Assembly (NCBI RefSeq): GCF_965284335.1
Contig: NZ_OZ260076.1
Reading direction: 5' to 3' (one strand)
From: Tabrizicola_A sp965284335
GTDB taxonomy: Bacteria > Pseudomonadota > Alphaproteobacteria > Rhodobacterales > Rhodobacteraceae
DNA length: 64,000 nt
Of this stretch, positions 8,819-18,109 are shown in pieces; position 1 is the stretch's first letter; every line of letters begins with the position of its first letter. Made by a program: the position numbers and the translations under genes. Below the pieces are notes generated by a model. It worked only from the letters and a program-made list of their open reading frames with translations. It was not told where the DNA came from and searched no databases.

Positions 8819-10471
8819 TTAGCTTTCCGCCGCGGCCTCTTCGTGCGCCTGCTGCGCCTCATCGGCGGTCTCTTCGGTCATCGGGGTTTTCAGCGCAAAG
8901 CTGCGCAGGATGAAATCGGGGACATGATCGCCCATGCCGATCACGCGGTCATTGTCGTGGCGGTGACCGCGATCCCGGCGGTCATCACGCCGATCATCGC
9001 GCCGATCTTCGCGGGGGGCATCCTTGCGCTCGTCACGGCGGCGCTCGTCATTGCGACGCTCGCCGCTGCGATCTGACACGCGGTCGTCACGACGACGGTC
9101 ATCGCGGCGTTCAGGGCGTTCCGCGCGTTCCGGGCGCGCGGCAACGGGTTCGGGCGCGGCAGTCACCTCGATCACCGGAAGAGCGGCAACAGGTTCCAAT
9201 GAGGCCACTTCGGCATGCGGCTTTACCGGACGGTCGCGCTTGTCGGCGCTGCGGCCCCGGGTGCGCGGGCCGCGGGTTTCATCGCGCGGACGGTCGGGGC
9301 GGTCGGACAGACCTTCCAGCGCCCCTTCGGGAACCTCGCCGCGGGGGATTTCTTGTTTCACCAAAGCCTCAATCGCCGCTAGATATTTGGCGTCAGACGG
9401 CACGCAGATGGAGTAGGCCTTGCCCAAACGCCCCGCGCGGCCCGTGCGGCCAATGCGGTGGACATAGTCTTCGGGATGCGAAGGCAGGTCAAAGTTAAAC
9501 ACATGGCTGACCGAGGGCACATCCAGCCCGCGCGCGGCCACATCCGAGGCGATCAGAAGTTGCAGCTTTCCGTCGCGGAAGTTTTCCAGCGTGCGGGTGC
9601 GCATGCTTTGATCCAGATCGCCATGAATGGGGGCTGCATCAAAGCCGTGCGACTTCAACGACTTGGCCACCACATCCACATCCATCTTGCGGTTGCAAAA
9701 GATGATGGCATTGGTGCAGGCGTCACCCTCGGCCTTGATGAGTGACCGCAAGACGGCGCGCTTTTCGGTAAAGCTGCGATCCTTGCGGGTGGGCGTAAAC
9801 TGGATCAGCTTTTGGTCAATCGTCGTCGAGGTGGTGGCCTGACGCGCCACTTCGATTTTCACAGCCGCCGACAGGAAGGTGTTGGTGATCCGTTCAATCT
9901 CGGGCGCCATGGTGGCCGAGTAAAAGAAGGTCTGGCGCGTGAAGGGCGTCAGCGAGAAGATGCGTTCGATATCGGGGATAAAGCCCATGTCCAGCATCCG
10001 GTCGGCCTCATCGACCACCATGATCTGCACGCCTGTCAGCAAGAGCTTGCCGCGTTCGAAATGGTCCAGCAGGCGGCCGGGGGTGGCGATCAACACGTCA
10101 ACACCACGGTCAATCAGCTTGTCCTGCTCGCCAAAGGAGACGCCGCCAATCAAGAGCGCCTTGGTCAGCTTGGTGTGCTTGGCGTAGATGTCGAAGTTCT
10201 CGGCCACTTGGGCCGCCAACTCGCGCGTTGGTGCCAGCACAAGGCTGCGCGGCATCCGGGCGCGGGCGCGGCCTTGGCCCAAAAGCGTGATCATCGGCAG
10301 CGTAAAGCTTGCCGTCTTGCCGGTGCCGGTTTGGGCGATACCCAAAACGTCCTTGCCCTGAAGGGCATGAGGAATGGCTTGGGCTTGAATGGGGGTGGGG
10401 GTTTCGTATCCGGCTTCGGCAACAGCCTGCAGCACGCGCGGATCCAGCGCAAGGTCAGAGAATTTGGTCAT
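8819..10471 (-). CDS. DEAD-box ATP-dependent RNA helicase (RhlE-like)
   Basis: RNA unwinding enzyme involved in RNA decay or ribosome assembly. The helicase core fills about residues 1-380: Q motif (ETPTPIQAQAIP), Walker A AQTGTGKT, DEAD box (VVDEADRMLDMGF), SAT motif, and motif VI HRIGRTGRAGR. The tail from about residue 390 is low-complexity with dense Arg/Asp/Glu repeats (RRDDRRDDRRD), likely an RNA-binding disordered tail. I moved the start to ATG 10471 (MTKFSDLALDP), which has AGGACG upstream; the longer frame adds 41 non-homologous residues. Length 550 aa. Confidence 0.95.
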   Translation of the reverse strand: MTKFSDLALDPRVLQAVAEAGYETPTPIQAQAIPHALQGKDVLGIAQTGTGKTASFTLPMITLLGQGRARARMPRSLVLAPTRELAAQVAENFDIYAKHTKLTKALLIGGVSFGEQDKLIDRGVDVLIATPGRLLDHFERGKLLLTGVQIMVVDEADRMLDMGFIPDIERIFSLTPFTRQTFFYSATMAPEIERITNTFLSAAVKIEVARQATTSTTIDQKLIQFTPTRKDRSFTEKRAVLRSLIKAEGDACTNAIIFCNRKMDVDVVAKSLKSHGFDAAPIHGDLDQSMRTRTLENFRDGKLQLLIASDVAARGLDVPSVSHVFNFDLPSHPEDYVHRIGRTGRAGRLGKAYSICVPSDAKYLAAIEALVKQEIPRGEVPEGALEGLSDRPDRPRDETRGPRTRGRSADKRDRPVKPHAEVASLEPVAALPVIEVTAAPEPVAARPERAERPERRDDRRRDDRVSDRSGERRNDERRRDERKDAPREDRRDDRRDDRRDRGHRHDNDRVIGMGDHVPDFILRSFALKTPMTEETADEAQQAHEEAAAES

Positions 10472-10648
10472 CAGCGTCCTGAAACTGCGGGATCGGCCCG
10501 CAAGAGAATAAAGGGGACGCATTTTTCCGGGCGTCCCGGCGTCATGGGGCAAGGCCCGCAGATGGCGCTTACTGCAAATCCGGGTCTTGGTCAAGCAAAG
10601 CTGCGGGTTTGGCCCGCAGCTTGCTTATTTTTCAGGGGTCTTGGGGCT

Positions 10649-12157
10649 TTAGGCAATATCGAAGGTCACGCCTTGGGCCAAAGGCAGGCTGGTGCCATAG
10701 TTCAGCGTGTTGGTGGCGCGGCGCATATAGGCTTTCCACGCATCCGAGCCACTTTCGCGCCCGCCGCCGGTTTCCTTCTCTCCGCCAAAGGCCCCGCCAA
10801 TCTCGGCACCCGAAGGCCCGATGTTCACATTGGCAATGCCGCAATCACTGCCACGCGCCGAAAGGAATATCTCGGCCTCGCGCATGTCATTGGTGAAAAT
10901 CGAGGAGGACAGACCTTGCGGAACTTCATTGTGTTTCTCAAGAACGTCATCGAAGTCATTGTATTTCATAACATACAAGATGGGCGCAAAGGTTTCGTGC
11001 AACACGGGGCCGGTTTGCGCGGGCATCTCCACCAAAGCCGGGCGCACATAAGCGCCACCTGCGGCTTTCACCACCTCGCCGCCATGCACGGTGCCGCCTG
11101 CGGCGTGCGCCTCAGCCAGTGCTTTTTGCATGGCCTCCAGTGCCGCTTGATCGATCAAGGGGCCGACCAGCACGCCCTGTTCCAGAGGGTTGCCCACTTT
11201 CACGCTGGCATAGGCCGCCTTCAGCCGGGGCAAAAAGCTGTCATACAGGCTGTCATGCAGGAACAGTCGGCGCAAGGTTGTGCAGCGCTGGCCTGCGGTT
11301 CCCATGGCCGCAAAAGCCACCCCGCGCAGCGTGAGATCAAGGTTCGCCGACGGGCAGACGATGGCGGCATTGTTGCCGCCCAATTCCAACAGGCTGCGGC
11401 CAAAGCGGGCGGCCACCCGCGGGCCAACTTCGCGGCCCATGCGGGTGGATCCCGTGGCCGAAACGAGGGCCACTTTGGGACTGTCCACCAGCGCTTCGCC
11501 CAAGGCGCGGCCGCCGATCAACAGCGCGCTTAGTCCTGCCGGGGCAGCGCCCCCTTCGGCGTTAAAGCGGATAATGGCGCGCTCCAGCATGGCATGGGCG
11601 GCAAGGGCCGAAAGGCTCGCTTTTTCCGACGGTTTCCAGATCACCGCATTGCCACAGACCAGCGCAAGGGCGGTGTTCCATGACCACACAGCCACCGGGA
11701 AGTTGAAGGCCGAAATGACGCCCACAACACCCAAGGGGTGCCAGGTTTCCATCATTCGGTGATCGGGCCGCTCAGAGGCGATTGTATATCCGTACAACTG
11801 TCGCGAAAGGCCAAGGGCAAAGTCGCAAATGTCAATCATTTCCTGCACTTCGCCAAGACCTTCGGACAGAACCTTGCCCACCTCGATCGAGACGAGACGG
11901 CCCAGATCCGCCTTGTGGGCGCGCAGTTCCTCGGCCCAAAGCCGCACCAGCTCACCCCGTTTGGGGGCAGGCACCGTGCGCCACTGGCGGTAGGCGGCCT
12001 GCGCGGCGGCAATACGGTTGGCGGCGGTTGCGGGACTGTCCTCGGCGATATGGGCCAGAACCTCGGCGGTAATCGGGGAATGGGCGGGCAATGTGCCGGG
12101 GGTCAGGCTGACGCCAAGGCGGAGGAGAAGGGCATTCGTGTCGTGCGACAGGGTCAT
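10649..12157 (-). CDS. aldehyde dehydrogenase, family 7 (probable L-piperidine-6-carboxylate / aminoadipate semialdehyde dehydrogenase)
   Basis: NAD-dependent aldehyde dehydrogenase, probably acting in lysine breakdown on alpha-aminoadipate semialdehyde. The 502 residues show the NAD-binding VIWKPSEK, the general-base region LELGGNNAAIV and the catalytic cysteine in GTAGQRCTTLRR. The NN after LELGG and the CTT after the catalytic Cys are typical of family 7 (antiquitin/AmaB). The start at 12157 (MTLSHDTNALL) has GAGG upstream; the open frame runs 17 codons further without support. Substrate is inferred from family only. Confidence 0.88.
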   Translation of the reverse strand: MTLSHDTNALLLRLGVSLTPGTLPAHSPITAEVLAHIAEDSPATAANRIAAAQAAYRQWRTVPAPKRGELVRLWAEELRAHKADLGRLVSIEVGKVLSEGLGEVQEMIDICDFALGLSRQLYGYTIASERPDHRMMETWHPLGVVGVISAFNFPVAVWSWNTALALVCGNAVIWKPSEKASLSALAAHAMLERAIIRFNAEGGAAPAGLSALLIGGRALGEALVDSPKVALVSATGSTRMGREVGPRVAARFGRSLLELGGNNAAIVCPSANLDLTLRGVAFAAMGTAGQRCTTLRRLFLHDSLYDSFLPRLKAAYASVKVGNPLEQGVLVGPLIDQAALEAMQKALAEAHAAGGTVHGGEVVKAAGGAYVRPALVEMPAQTGPVLHETFAPILYVMKYNDFDDVLEKHNEVPQGLSSSIFTNDMREAEIFLSARGSDCGIANVNIGPSGAEIGGAFGGEKETGGGRESGSDAWKAYMRRATNTLNYGTSLPLAQGVTFDIA

Positions 12158-12364
12158 GATTGGCCTCGGAAATTCAGGGTTTTCCAAGTAAGATCGCGAT
12201 CTGCCCAAGGGTTCAAGATGGGCAAAGTGCCGAAAAATCTGCCACTATGCTAGGAATTGTGGCGATTTGTTCTATTGAGGTGGCAGATCGGCGTGGCTTG
12301 GCGCTTCAATCAGACGATCAGACGCGTCAAACCGACAAGCTGCTGATAGAAAAATTTTGTGCCC

Positions 12365-13258
12365 TTAGCGCGTGAAGATCAGCCCAAGCCCAAGAACGGC
12401 CAGACAGGCGCCCAAGACGCTCAGGCCCTTTGGCCGCTGGCCTGTGCGCAGCCACAAAAGCGGCAGGATAATCACGGGAGAGGTGGCAGACAGCGTCGCG
12501 ATGATGCCGGTTTCGCCCCCTTGCAGGGCAAAGAGAAACAGCGTCATCCCCAAAAGCAGGCCGATGATCGCGGTGGCGGCAGTCAAGCCAAGTGTCAGGC
12601 GCGAGATCGGTGTTGGGCGGGCAGGGGCGAAGGGCAGGCTCGCAATCAGCCCCATCGCAAGCCCGGATGCACCGACGCGAAACAGCGAGGCGAGCCAGGG
12701 GTCCAACCCCGCCGCCATCACCGGCCGGGCGATCAGGCTGCCCGCCGCCTGACCGGCCGCGGCGCAAAGACCGAGCAGAACCCCAATCATCAACCCACCT
12801 TGCAAGCGCTCTAACCGATGCGCATCGGCGCGGGTGCGGCCCAAAATGGCCAGGGCAACGCCGCCCGCAGTTGCCACGATCCCTACGATGGCTTGGAGGG
12901 GCAAGGCCTCGTCCAAAAACGCCCAGCCCATGATGGCTGCCATCGGCGCATTCAACGCAAAAATCGCCCCAGCCCGGCGCGGGCCAAGCCGCCCGACGGC
13001 GGCAAAGTTGAAGGTGTCACCCAAAAGGATGCCGATGATACCCGACAGCCCCAGCACGGCTGCGGTCATGGCATCAATTCCATGCCAGCCGCCGGTGGCT
13101 GTCAGGATCAACGCGAGCAGCAGCGTCACAAAGCCTTGGCGCAAGAGGTTGAACCAAAACGGCCCCAAGGCGCGCACCGCATCTGCCGCGATGAGCCCCG
13201 TGGTGGCCCAGCAAGTCGCCGTGCCAAGGGCTGCAAGTTCGTGGATCGGCAGGGCCAT
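12365..13258 (-). CDS. EamA/DMT family transporter
   Basis: Inner-membrane protein of the drug/metabolite transporter superfamily: about ten hydrophobic segments in two EamA repeats over 297 residues, with the short linker LGRTRADAHRLERLQGG in the middle. The substrate is unknown; family members export amino acids, nucleosides or other small metabolites. I start at ATG 13258 (MALPIHELAALG). A start at 13297 would add 13 residues and no better ribosome site. It lies 73 bases downstream of prfC on the same strand. Confidence 0.85.
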   Translation of the reverse strand: MALPIHELAALGTATCWATTGLIAADAVRALGPFWFNLLRQGFVTLLLALILTATGGWHGIDAMTAAVLGLSGIIGILLGDTFNFAAVGRLGPRRAGAIFALNAPMAAIMGWAFLDEALPLQAIVGIVATAGGVALAILGRTRADAHRLERLQGGLMIGVLLGLCAAAGQAAGSLIARPVMAAGLDPWLASLFRVGASGLAMGLIASLPFAPARPTPISRLTLGLTAATAIIGLLLGMTLFLFALQGGETGIIATLSATSPVIILPLLWLRTGQRPKGLSVLGACLAVLGLGLIFTR

Positions 13259-13331
13259 GGCGCTCGTCGGTGGCTGCGCCCCTCCTCGCGGGGGCACCCT
13301 CGACGAGAAGCCGAAGGCGCCCGAGGAGAGC

Positions 13332-14927
13332 TTACACCATCATCTCCTTGGTCGCCGTCAGCTTCAGCGCCGGATAATCGCGTTCGATCCGGTCGATGTC
13401 CCATTTCAGGCGCGTCAGGAAAACCGTGTCGCCGTCATTGTCCACCGCGATATGGCCTTTGTTAACGTTGATGAATTTCTCCAACTCATCCTTCGGCCCC
13501 GCCACCCAGCGCGCCGAGGTGAAGTTTGACGGCTCAAACCGCACGGGCAGGGAATATTCCTGCTCAATCCGGCTCGCTAGAACTTCAAACTGCAAAGCCC
13601 CCACGACGCCAACGATATAGCCCGAGCCAATCATCGGCTTGAACACCTTGGCAGCACCCTCCTCGGCAAATTGCATCAGCGCCTTTTCCAGATGCTTGGC
13701 CTTCATCGGGTCCATCGCCCGCACGCCTGACAAAAGTTCGGGCGCAAAAGACGGGATGCCGGTGAAATGCAGCGCCTCGCCTTCGGTCAGCGCATCACCG
13801 ATGCGCAATTGCCCGTGGTTCGGAATGCCGATGATGTCGCCCGCCCAAGCCTCTTCGGCAAGCTCGCGGTCGGCGGCCAGAAACATCACCGGGTTGGCAA
13901 TCGCCATCGGCTTTTTCGACCGCACATGCAGCAGTTTCATGCCGCGTTCAAAATGCCCCGAGGCAAGGCGCACAAAGGCCACGCGGTCGCGGTGCTTGGC
14001 GTCCATATTGGCCTGCACCTTAAAGACAAAGCCCGTGACGGCCTTTTCCTCGGCAGAGATATGCCGCTCGGCGGCCTTTTGTGGCTGGGGCTGGGGGCCA
14101 AATTCGCCCATGCCATCCATCAATTCCTTGACGCCAAAGGAGTTGATGGCCGACCCAAACCAGATCGGCGTCATCGAGCCATTGAGGAAGGACGCGCGGT
14201 CAAAGGCGGGCAGAAGTTCGCGCGCCATTTCAATCTCTTCGTGGAACTTCTTCAGAAGATCGGCGGGCACATGTTCGGCCAGTTTCGGGTCATTCATCCC
14301 GTCGATCTTGATCGATTCCGCCACCTTGTTACGGTCGGCGCGGTCCATGATCTCTAGCCGGTCGTGCAAAAGGTCATAGGCGCCGACAAATTCGCGGCCC
14401 ACCCCGATGGGCCAGCTGGCAGGCGTCACGTCGATCGCCAGATTTTCCTGAATCTCGTCGATGATCTCGAACACATCGCGGCTTTCGCGGTCCATCTTGT
14501 TGCAAAAGGTCAGGATCGGCAGGTCGCGCAACCGGCAGACCTCAAAAAGCTTTTGCGTTTGGCTTTCCACGCCCTTGGCCCCATCGATCACCATGATCGC
14601 GGCGTCCACGGCGGTGAGCGTGCGGTAGGTGTCTTCGGAAAAGTCCGAGTGGCCGGGGGTGTCGACCAGATTGAAGCGGAACTCGCGGTAATCAAAGGAC
14701 ATGGCGCTGGCAGACACCGAGATGCCACGATCCGCCTCGATCTTCATAAAGTCAGACCGGGTGCGCCGCGCCTCGCCCTTGGCGCGCACTTGCCCGGCCA
14801 TCTGAATGGCGCCGCCGAACAGAAGGAATTTTTCGGTCAGCGTGGTCTTGCCCGCGTCGGGGTGCGAAATGATCGCAAAGGTCCGGCGGCGGGCGATTTC
14901 GGGCGGGAGGGAGGGCGCGTTGGTCAT
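13332..14927 (-). CDS. prfC: peptide chain release factor 3
   Basis: GTPase that recycles RF1/RF2 from the ribosome after peptide release. Length is 531 aa as usual. G1 is at residues 21-28 (SHPDAGKT), followed by DTPGHSDFSEDTYR (G3) and CNKMD (G4). The C-terminal part has the RF3-specific region ending ALKLTATKEMMV. The start at 14927 is followed by the expected MTNAPSLPPEIARRRTFAII. Confidence 0.97.
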   Translation of the reverse strand: MTNAPSLPPEIARRRTFAIISHPDAGKTTLTEKFLLFGGAIQMAGQVRAKGEARRTRSDFMKIEADRGISVSASAMSFDYREFRFNLVDTPGHSDFSEDTYRTLTAVDAAIMVIDGAKGVESQTQKLFEVCRLRDLPILTFCNKMDRESRDVFEIIDEIQENLAIDVTPASWPIGVGREFVGAYDLLHDRLEIMDRADRNKVAESIKIDGMNDPKLAEHVPADLLKKFHEEIEMARELLPAFDRASFLNGSMTPIWFGSAINSFGVKELMDGMGEFGPQPQPQKAAERHISAEEKAVTGFVFKVQANMDAKHRDRVAFVRLASGHFERGMKLLHVRSKKPMAIANPVMFLAADRELAEEAWAGDIIGIPNHGQLRIGDALTEGEALHFTGIPSFAPELLSGVRAMDPMKAKHLEKALMQFAEEGAAKVFKPMIGSGYIVGVVGALQFEVLASRIEQEYSLPVRFEPSNFTSARWVAGPKDELEKFINVNKGHIAVDNDGDTVFLTRLKWDIDRIERDYPALKLTATKEMMV

Positions 14928-14989
14928 GGCGCGGGCTTTAGCGCAAAGCAGGGTGCGCTGTCCAGCAAGCTGGCAGGGGCGGCGTGGCG

Positions 14990-15997
14990 TTAGCGGCGCG
15001 GGCGTGGCGGCTTGAATAGGGTTTCAGCACCCACCGTGTCCAGAAACTGCCGCCCCGCCTCGGTGCCAAAATGCTGCACTTGAGACAGGCCGGGAAAGTG
15101 CGCCTTCACATCCGCCGAAAGCTCAGGCGGCAATCGGTTCACAGTGGCATCATTGACCATCAGGCTTTCGGCGGGGACGCCCTCGGCATAGATGATCTCA
15201 TGGTGGTCAAAGACGATGCTCAGATAATCGACAAAACCGCCCTCACGCAAAAATACCCGTTCGTCATCCACCAGATGTTTGGCCTGCACCAGCAATTCCG
15301 ATGTGGGCAGGCCCGGCATTCTTTTGCGTTGATAAAGGAACATCCGGTGGTGCTGGCTGACAATCAGATCACCCGAATTGCCCAAGGTGCCCGCCGTGAT
15401 GATGACCGGGGCAAAAGGCCCCACCGCCTTGAGCGTGGCGCGCCCGATCCAGCGGATCGGTTGGCCGCCATGATCGCGGGTCAGCACCTTGTCGCCCGGT
15501 TGCAGCGCCTCAATCGGCACCTGCGCCCCGGTGGCCAGCGTAATCAGCGTGCCGCGCGCAAAAGAGACGCAGAGAAGATCCGACAATCCTGCATCGTCTG
15601 GTGCCTGTTCGACCTTCAACAGCGTGTAATCGGTGGCCGTGGCCATGGGCGACAAGGGCAAGGCAAAGCGGCTGCCATCGGGCAGGGCCAGCACCAACAG
15701 CTCCACCCGGTCCCCTTCTTCGCCCATCAGCGCGTAGCGTGCCTCAAGGCGGATCACCTCACCCTCGCGGCCCACGGCAGACCCTGCCGCCACACGCTGC
15801 ACTGCGCCCGGTTCCCGCGTGAGAACAAGGCGGTGGGGCTGGTGGTCAGGCTCCAACTGGTAAATGTCGCCGGGGCAGACATCTGCCGGCCCCATCAGGC
15901 CATCGCCTTGCGCCGCGCCATGGCTGACGTAAATGTCATCTGCCGCCAGAACCTGACAAGCATGACCGGGAAGGGTGGCAAATGGAGTATCAGACAT
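14990..15997 (-). CDS. Hint-domain protein (Hedgehog/intein-type N-terminal domain)
   Basis: 335-residue protein with a Hint domain at about residues 140-285: CVSFARGTLI, then IEALQPGDKVLTRDHGGQPIRWIG, then SQHHRMFL and YLSIVFDHHEIIYAEGVPAESL. This Hint_2 type is common as a stand-alone protein in Rhodobacterales and is not an intein in a host gene. Its role is not established; autoproteolysis of a surface or secreted protein is possible. The N-terminal 130 residues have no domain I recognise. I start at ATG 15997 (MSDTPFATL); a GTG three codons upstream is the alternative. No clear ribosome site is visible. Confidence 0.8.
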   Translation of the reverse strand: MSDTPFATLPGHACQVLAADDIYVSHGAAQGDGLMGPADVCPGDIYQLEPDHQPHRLVLTREPGAVQRVAAGSAVGREGEVIRLEARYALMGEEGDRVELLVLALPDGSRFALPLSPMATATDYTLLKVEQAPDDAGLSDLLCVSFARGTLITLATGAQVPIEALQPGDKVLTRDHGGQPIRWIGRATLKAVGPFAPVIITAGTLGNSGDLIVSQHHRMFLYQRKRMPGLPTSELLVQAKHLVDDERVFLREGGFVDYLSIVFDHHEIIYAEGVPAESLMVNDATVNRLPPELSADVKAHFPGLSQVQHFGTEAGRQFLDTVGAETLFKPPRPRR

Positions 15998-16174
15998 TCG
16001 GGACACAAATACTAAGGATCTGAAAAAACGGCGTTTTGGAAGACTTAACTTATCAGTTTGATTTAGCCTTTGCGCCGTTCTGGCACAAGAGATCGAAGGG
16101 CCAGTCTAACGCGCTATTGCGGCAGATATTTGGCCTGCTAAGCTTTGGGTCAAAGACCAAAAGGGAATGACAAG

Positions 16175-16951
16175 ATGGATCTCGGACTTCGCGGCAAACG
16201 GGCTTTGGTAACGGCAGCCTCCAAGGGGCTGGGGCGGGGCTGTGCTATGGCCTTGGCCGAGGCGGGGGTGGATCTGGTGCTGAATGCCCGCGGCGCCGAT
16301 GCGCTTGAGGCGACCGCCGCAGAGATCCGCGCGGCCTATGGTGTGACGGTCACCACGGTTGCAGGCGACATCACCACAGAGACCGGGCGCGCGGCAGCCT
16401 TGTCCCATGGGCCCTTTGACATTCTGGTGACCAATGCGGGGGGGCCGCCGCCCGGCATGTGGCACGACTGGTCGCGCGAAGATTTCATCAAGGCGATTGA
16501 CGCCAATATGCTGACGCCCATCGCGCTGATGCAGGGCTGTTTGCCCGCCATGATCGAAAAGGGCTGGGGCCGGGTGGTCAATATCACCTCGCAATCGGTC
16601 AAGTCGCCCATCCCGCAGCTGGGCCTGTCAAATGCCGCGCGGGCGGGATTGACGGGGTTTGTCGCCGGAACTTCCCGACAGGTTGCGCCCCATGGTGTGA
16701 CCATCAACAATCTTCTGCCCGGCATCCATGACACAGACCGCGCCACGGCGCTGGATAGCGGCGTTGTCGCCGCGCGCGGCATCACCATGGATGCAGCCCG
16801 GGCCGAGCGGATGGCCACGATCCCCGCGCGCCGCTATGGCACGGCCAAAGAATTCGGCGCAGCCTGTGCCTTTCTTTGCAGCCAACATGCGGGGTTCATC
16901 GTGGGGCAGAACATCCTGCTCGATGGTGGGGCGGTCAATTCGACGCTTTAG
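16175..16951 (+). CDS. SDR-family protein with substituted catalytic Tyr/Lys
   Basis: Short-chain dehydrogenase/reductase fold, 258 aa. The nucleotide-binding loop TAASKGLGRG is at residues 13-22, TNAGG near residue 86 and the catalytic serine in NITS at 139. The usual YxxxK is replaced by SNAAR (Ser152, Arg156). Similar LSNxARAGLTGF proteins form a recognisable subgroup, so this is probably a family trait and not an error. Activity as a normal reductase is doubtful. Start at ATG 16175, after AAGGGA; the upstream extension has no homology. Confidence 0.82.
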   Translation: MDLGLRGKRALVTAASKGLGRGCAMALAEAGVDLVLNARGADALEATAAEIRAAYGVTVTTVAGDITTETGRAAALSHGPFDILVTNAGGPPPGMWHDWSREDFIKAIDANMLTPIALMQGCLPAMIEKGWGRVVNITSQSVKSPIPQLGLSNAARAGLTGFVAGTSRQVAPHGVTINNLLPGIHDTDRATALDSGVVAARGITMDAARAERMATIPARRYGTAKEFGAACAFLCSQHAGFIVGQNILLDGGAVNSTL

Positions 16952-17017
16952 GGCCTACTTGCCGGGACCGGGCGGGCCTGCTAGGGAGCGCCTGATAAAA
17001 TCAGTCGGATACCTCTT

Positions 17018-18103
17018 GTGACGGCCACAACACCGCGCCTTGTTGTTGACCATCTGAACCGCCGTTTTGGCGGCCAGTTGGTGGTGTCTGACGTCAGCCT
17101 GTCGATTGAGGCGGGCAAGGTGATGTGTCTCTTGGGGCCCTCGGGCTGCGGCAAGTCGACAACGCTGCGTATGATTGCCGGGGTCGACCGCCCAGATCAG
17201 GGCCGCATCGTGATTGATGGGGTCGAGGTCTTTGGCCCAGCCGTCAACCTGCCCCCCGAGGCGCGCGGGGTGGGGTTGATGTTCCAAGACTTTGCGCTGT
17301 TTCCGCATCTGACTGTGGCGGGCAATATCGCCTTTGGCCTCAAGGGTGATCCGGCGCAAAAGGCGCGCCGGGTGGCCGAGCTGTTGGACAAGGTGAACCT
17401 GCCGGGTTTTGCCGACAAGCACCCGCATGAGCTGTCTGGCGGTGAGCAGCAGCGCGTCGCCTTGGCCCGCGCCTTGGCACCGCGGCCGCGCATCATGCTG
17501 ATGGACGAGCCGTTTTCCGGCCTTGATAACCGTCTGCGCGACGGGGTGCGCGACGCCACGCTGGCTTTGTTGAAAGAGGAAGGCGCGGCGGTTTTGCTTG
17601 TCACCCATGAGCCGGATGAGGCGATGCGCATGGCCGATGAAATCGCGCTGATGCGCGCTGGGGCAATCGTGCAACGGGGCGCGCCCTATAACATCTACAA
17701 TTCCCCGGTTGACCGTGCTGCAGCCGGTTTCTTCAGTGATATCAACGTCATTCAAGGCGTATCCAAGGGCGCCTTGACCGAAACGCCCTTTGGCGCGTTT
17801 TTGACGCCCGGCCATGCAGATGGCGCGCCGGTGGATATCATCATCCGGCCCCAGCATCTGAAGATCGACTTTGACCGGGGCGGGCGTGGCCCCAATCCGA
17901 CCGTGCAAGATGGAACTCCGGCGCGGGGAACGGTGACACGGGCACGCTATTTGGGGCGCGAAAGTCTGGTGGATTTTGCCATGGATGAGGGGGCCTTGAC
18001 GCTGACCGCCGCTGTGCCGGGTGTGTTTTTGCCCAAGGCTGGCACGGTTTTGTGGCTGATGATCCGTCGCGACCGCTGTTTTGTGTTTCCTGCCAGCGCC
18101 TGA
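17018..18103 (+). CDS. ABC transporter ATP-binding protein (FbpC/PotA-like)
   Basis: ATPase of the ferric-iron/polyamine importer type, 361 aa. Walker A GPSGCGKST is near residue 45, the signature LSGGEQQR near 138, Walker B IMLMDEP near 160 and the switch His in VTHEPDEA. A C-terminal TOBE-like region follows (about residues 250-350). The GTG start is 66 bases after the SDR gene. No permease or binding protein adjoins it, so the partner components must be elsewhere, or it serves another role. Confidence 0.88.
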   Translation: MTATTPRLVVDHLNRRFGGQLVVSDVSLSIEAGKVMCLLGPSGCGKSTTLRMIAGVDRPDQGRIVIDGVEVFGPAVNLPPEARGVGLMFQDFALFPHLTVAGNIAFGLKGDPAQKARRVAELLDKVNLPGFADKHPHELSGGEQQRVALARALAPRPRIMLMDEPFSGLDNRLRDGVRDATLALLKEEGAAVLLVTHEPDEAMRMADEIALMRAGAIVQRGAPYNIYNSPVDRAAAGFFSDINVIQGVSKGALTETPFGAFLTPGHADGAPVDIIIRPQHLKIDFDRGGRGPNPTVQDGTPARGTVTRARYLGRESLVDFAMDEGALTLTAAVPGVFLPKAGTVLWLMIRRDRCFVFPASA

Positions 18104-18109
18104 GCGGCC

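Noticed and set aside
8950..9160. Tandem repeats resembling a repeat array in the helicase gene
   Set aside because: These are codons for the Arg/Asp-rich tail of the helicase and not an intergenic array or CRISPR.
9812..11533. A 573-codon plus-strand frame opposite the helicase and aldehyde dehydrogenase genes
   Set aside because: Spans two unrelated minus-strand genes and has no domain or start signal.
12209..12364. Possible promoter or small RNA between the aldehyde dehydrogenase and EamA genes
   Set aside because: The stretch is somewhat AT-richer, but no clear hairpin, T-run or conserved promoter boxes could be read.
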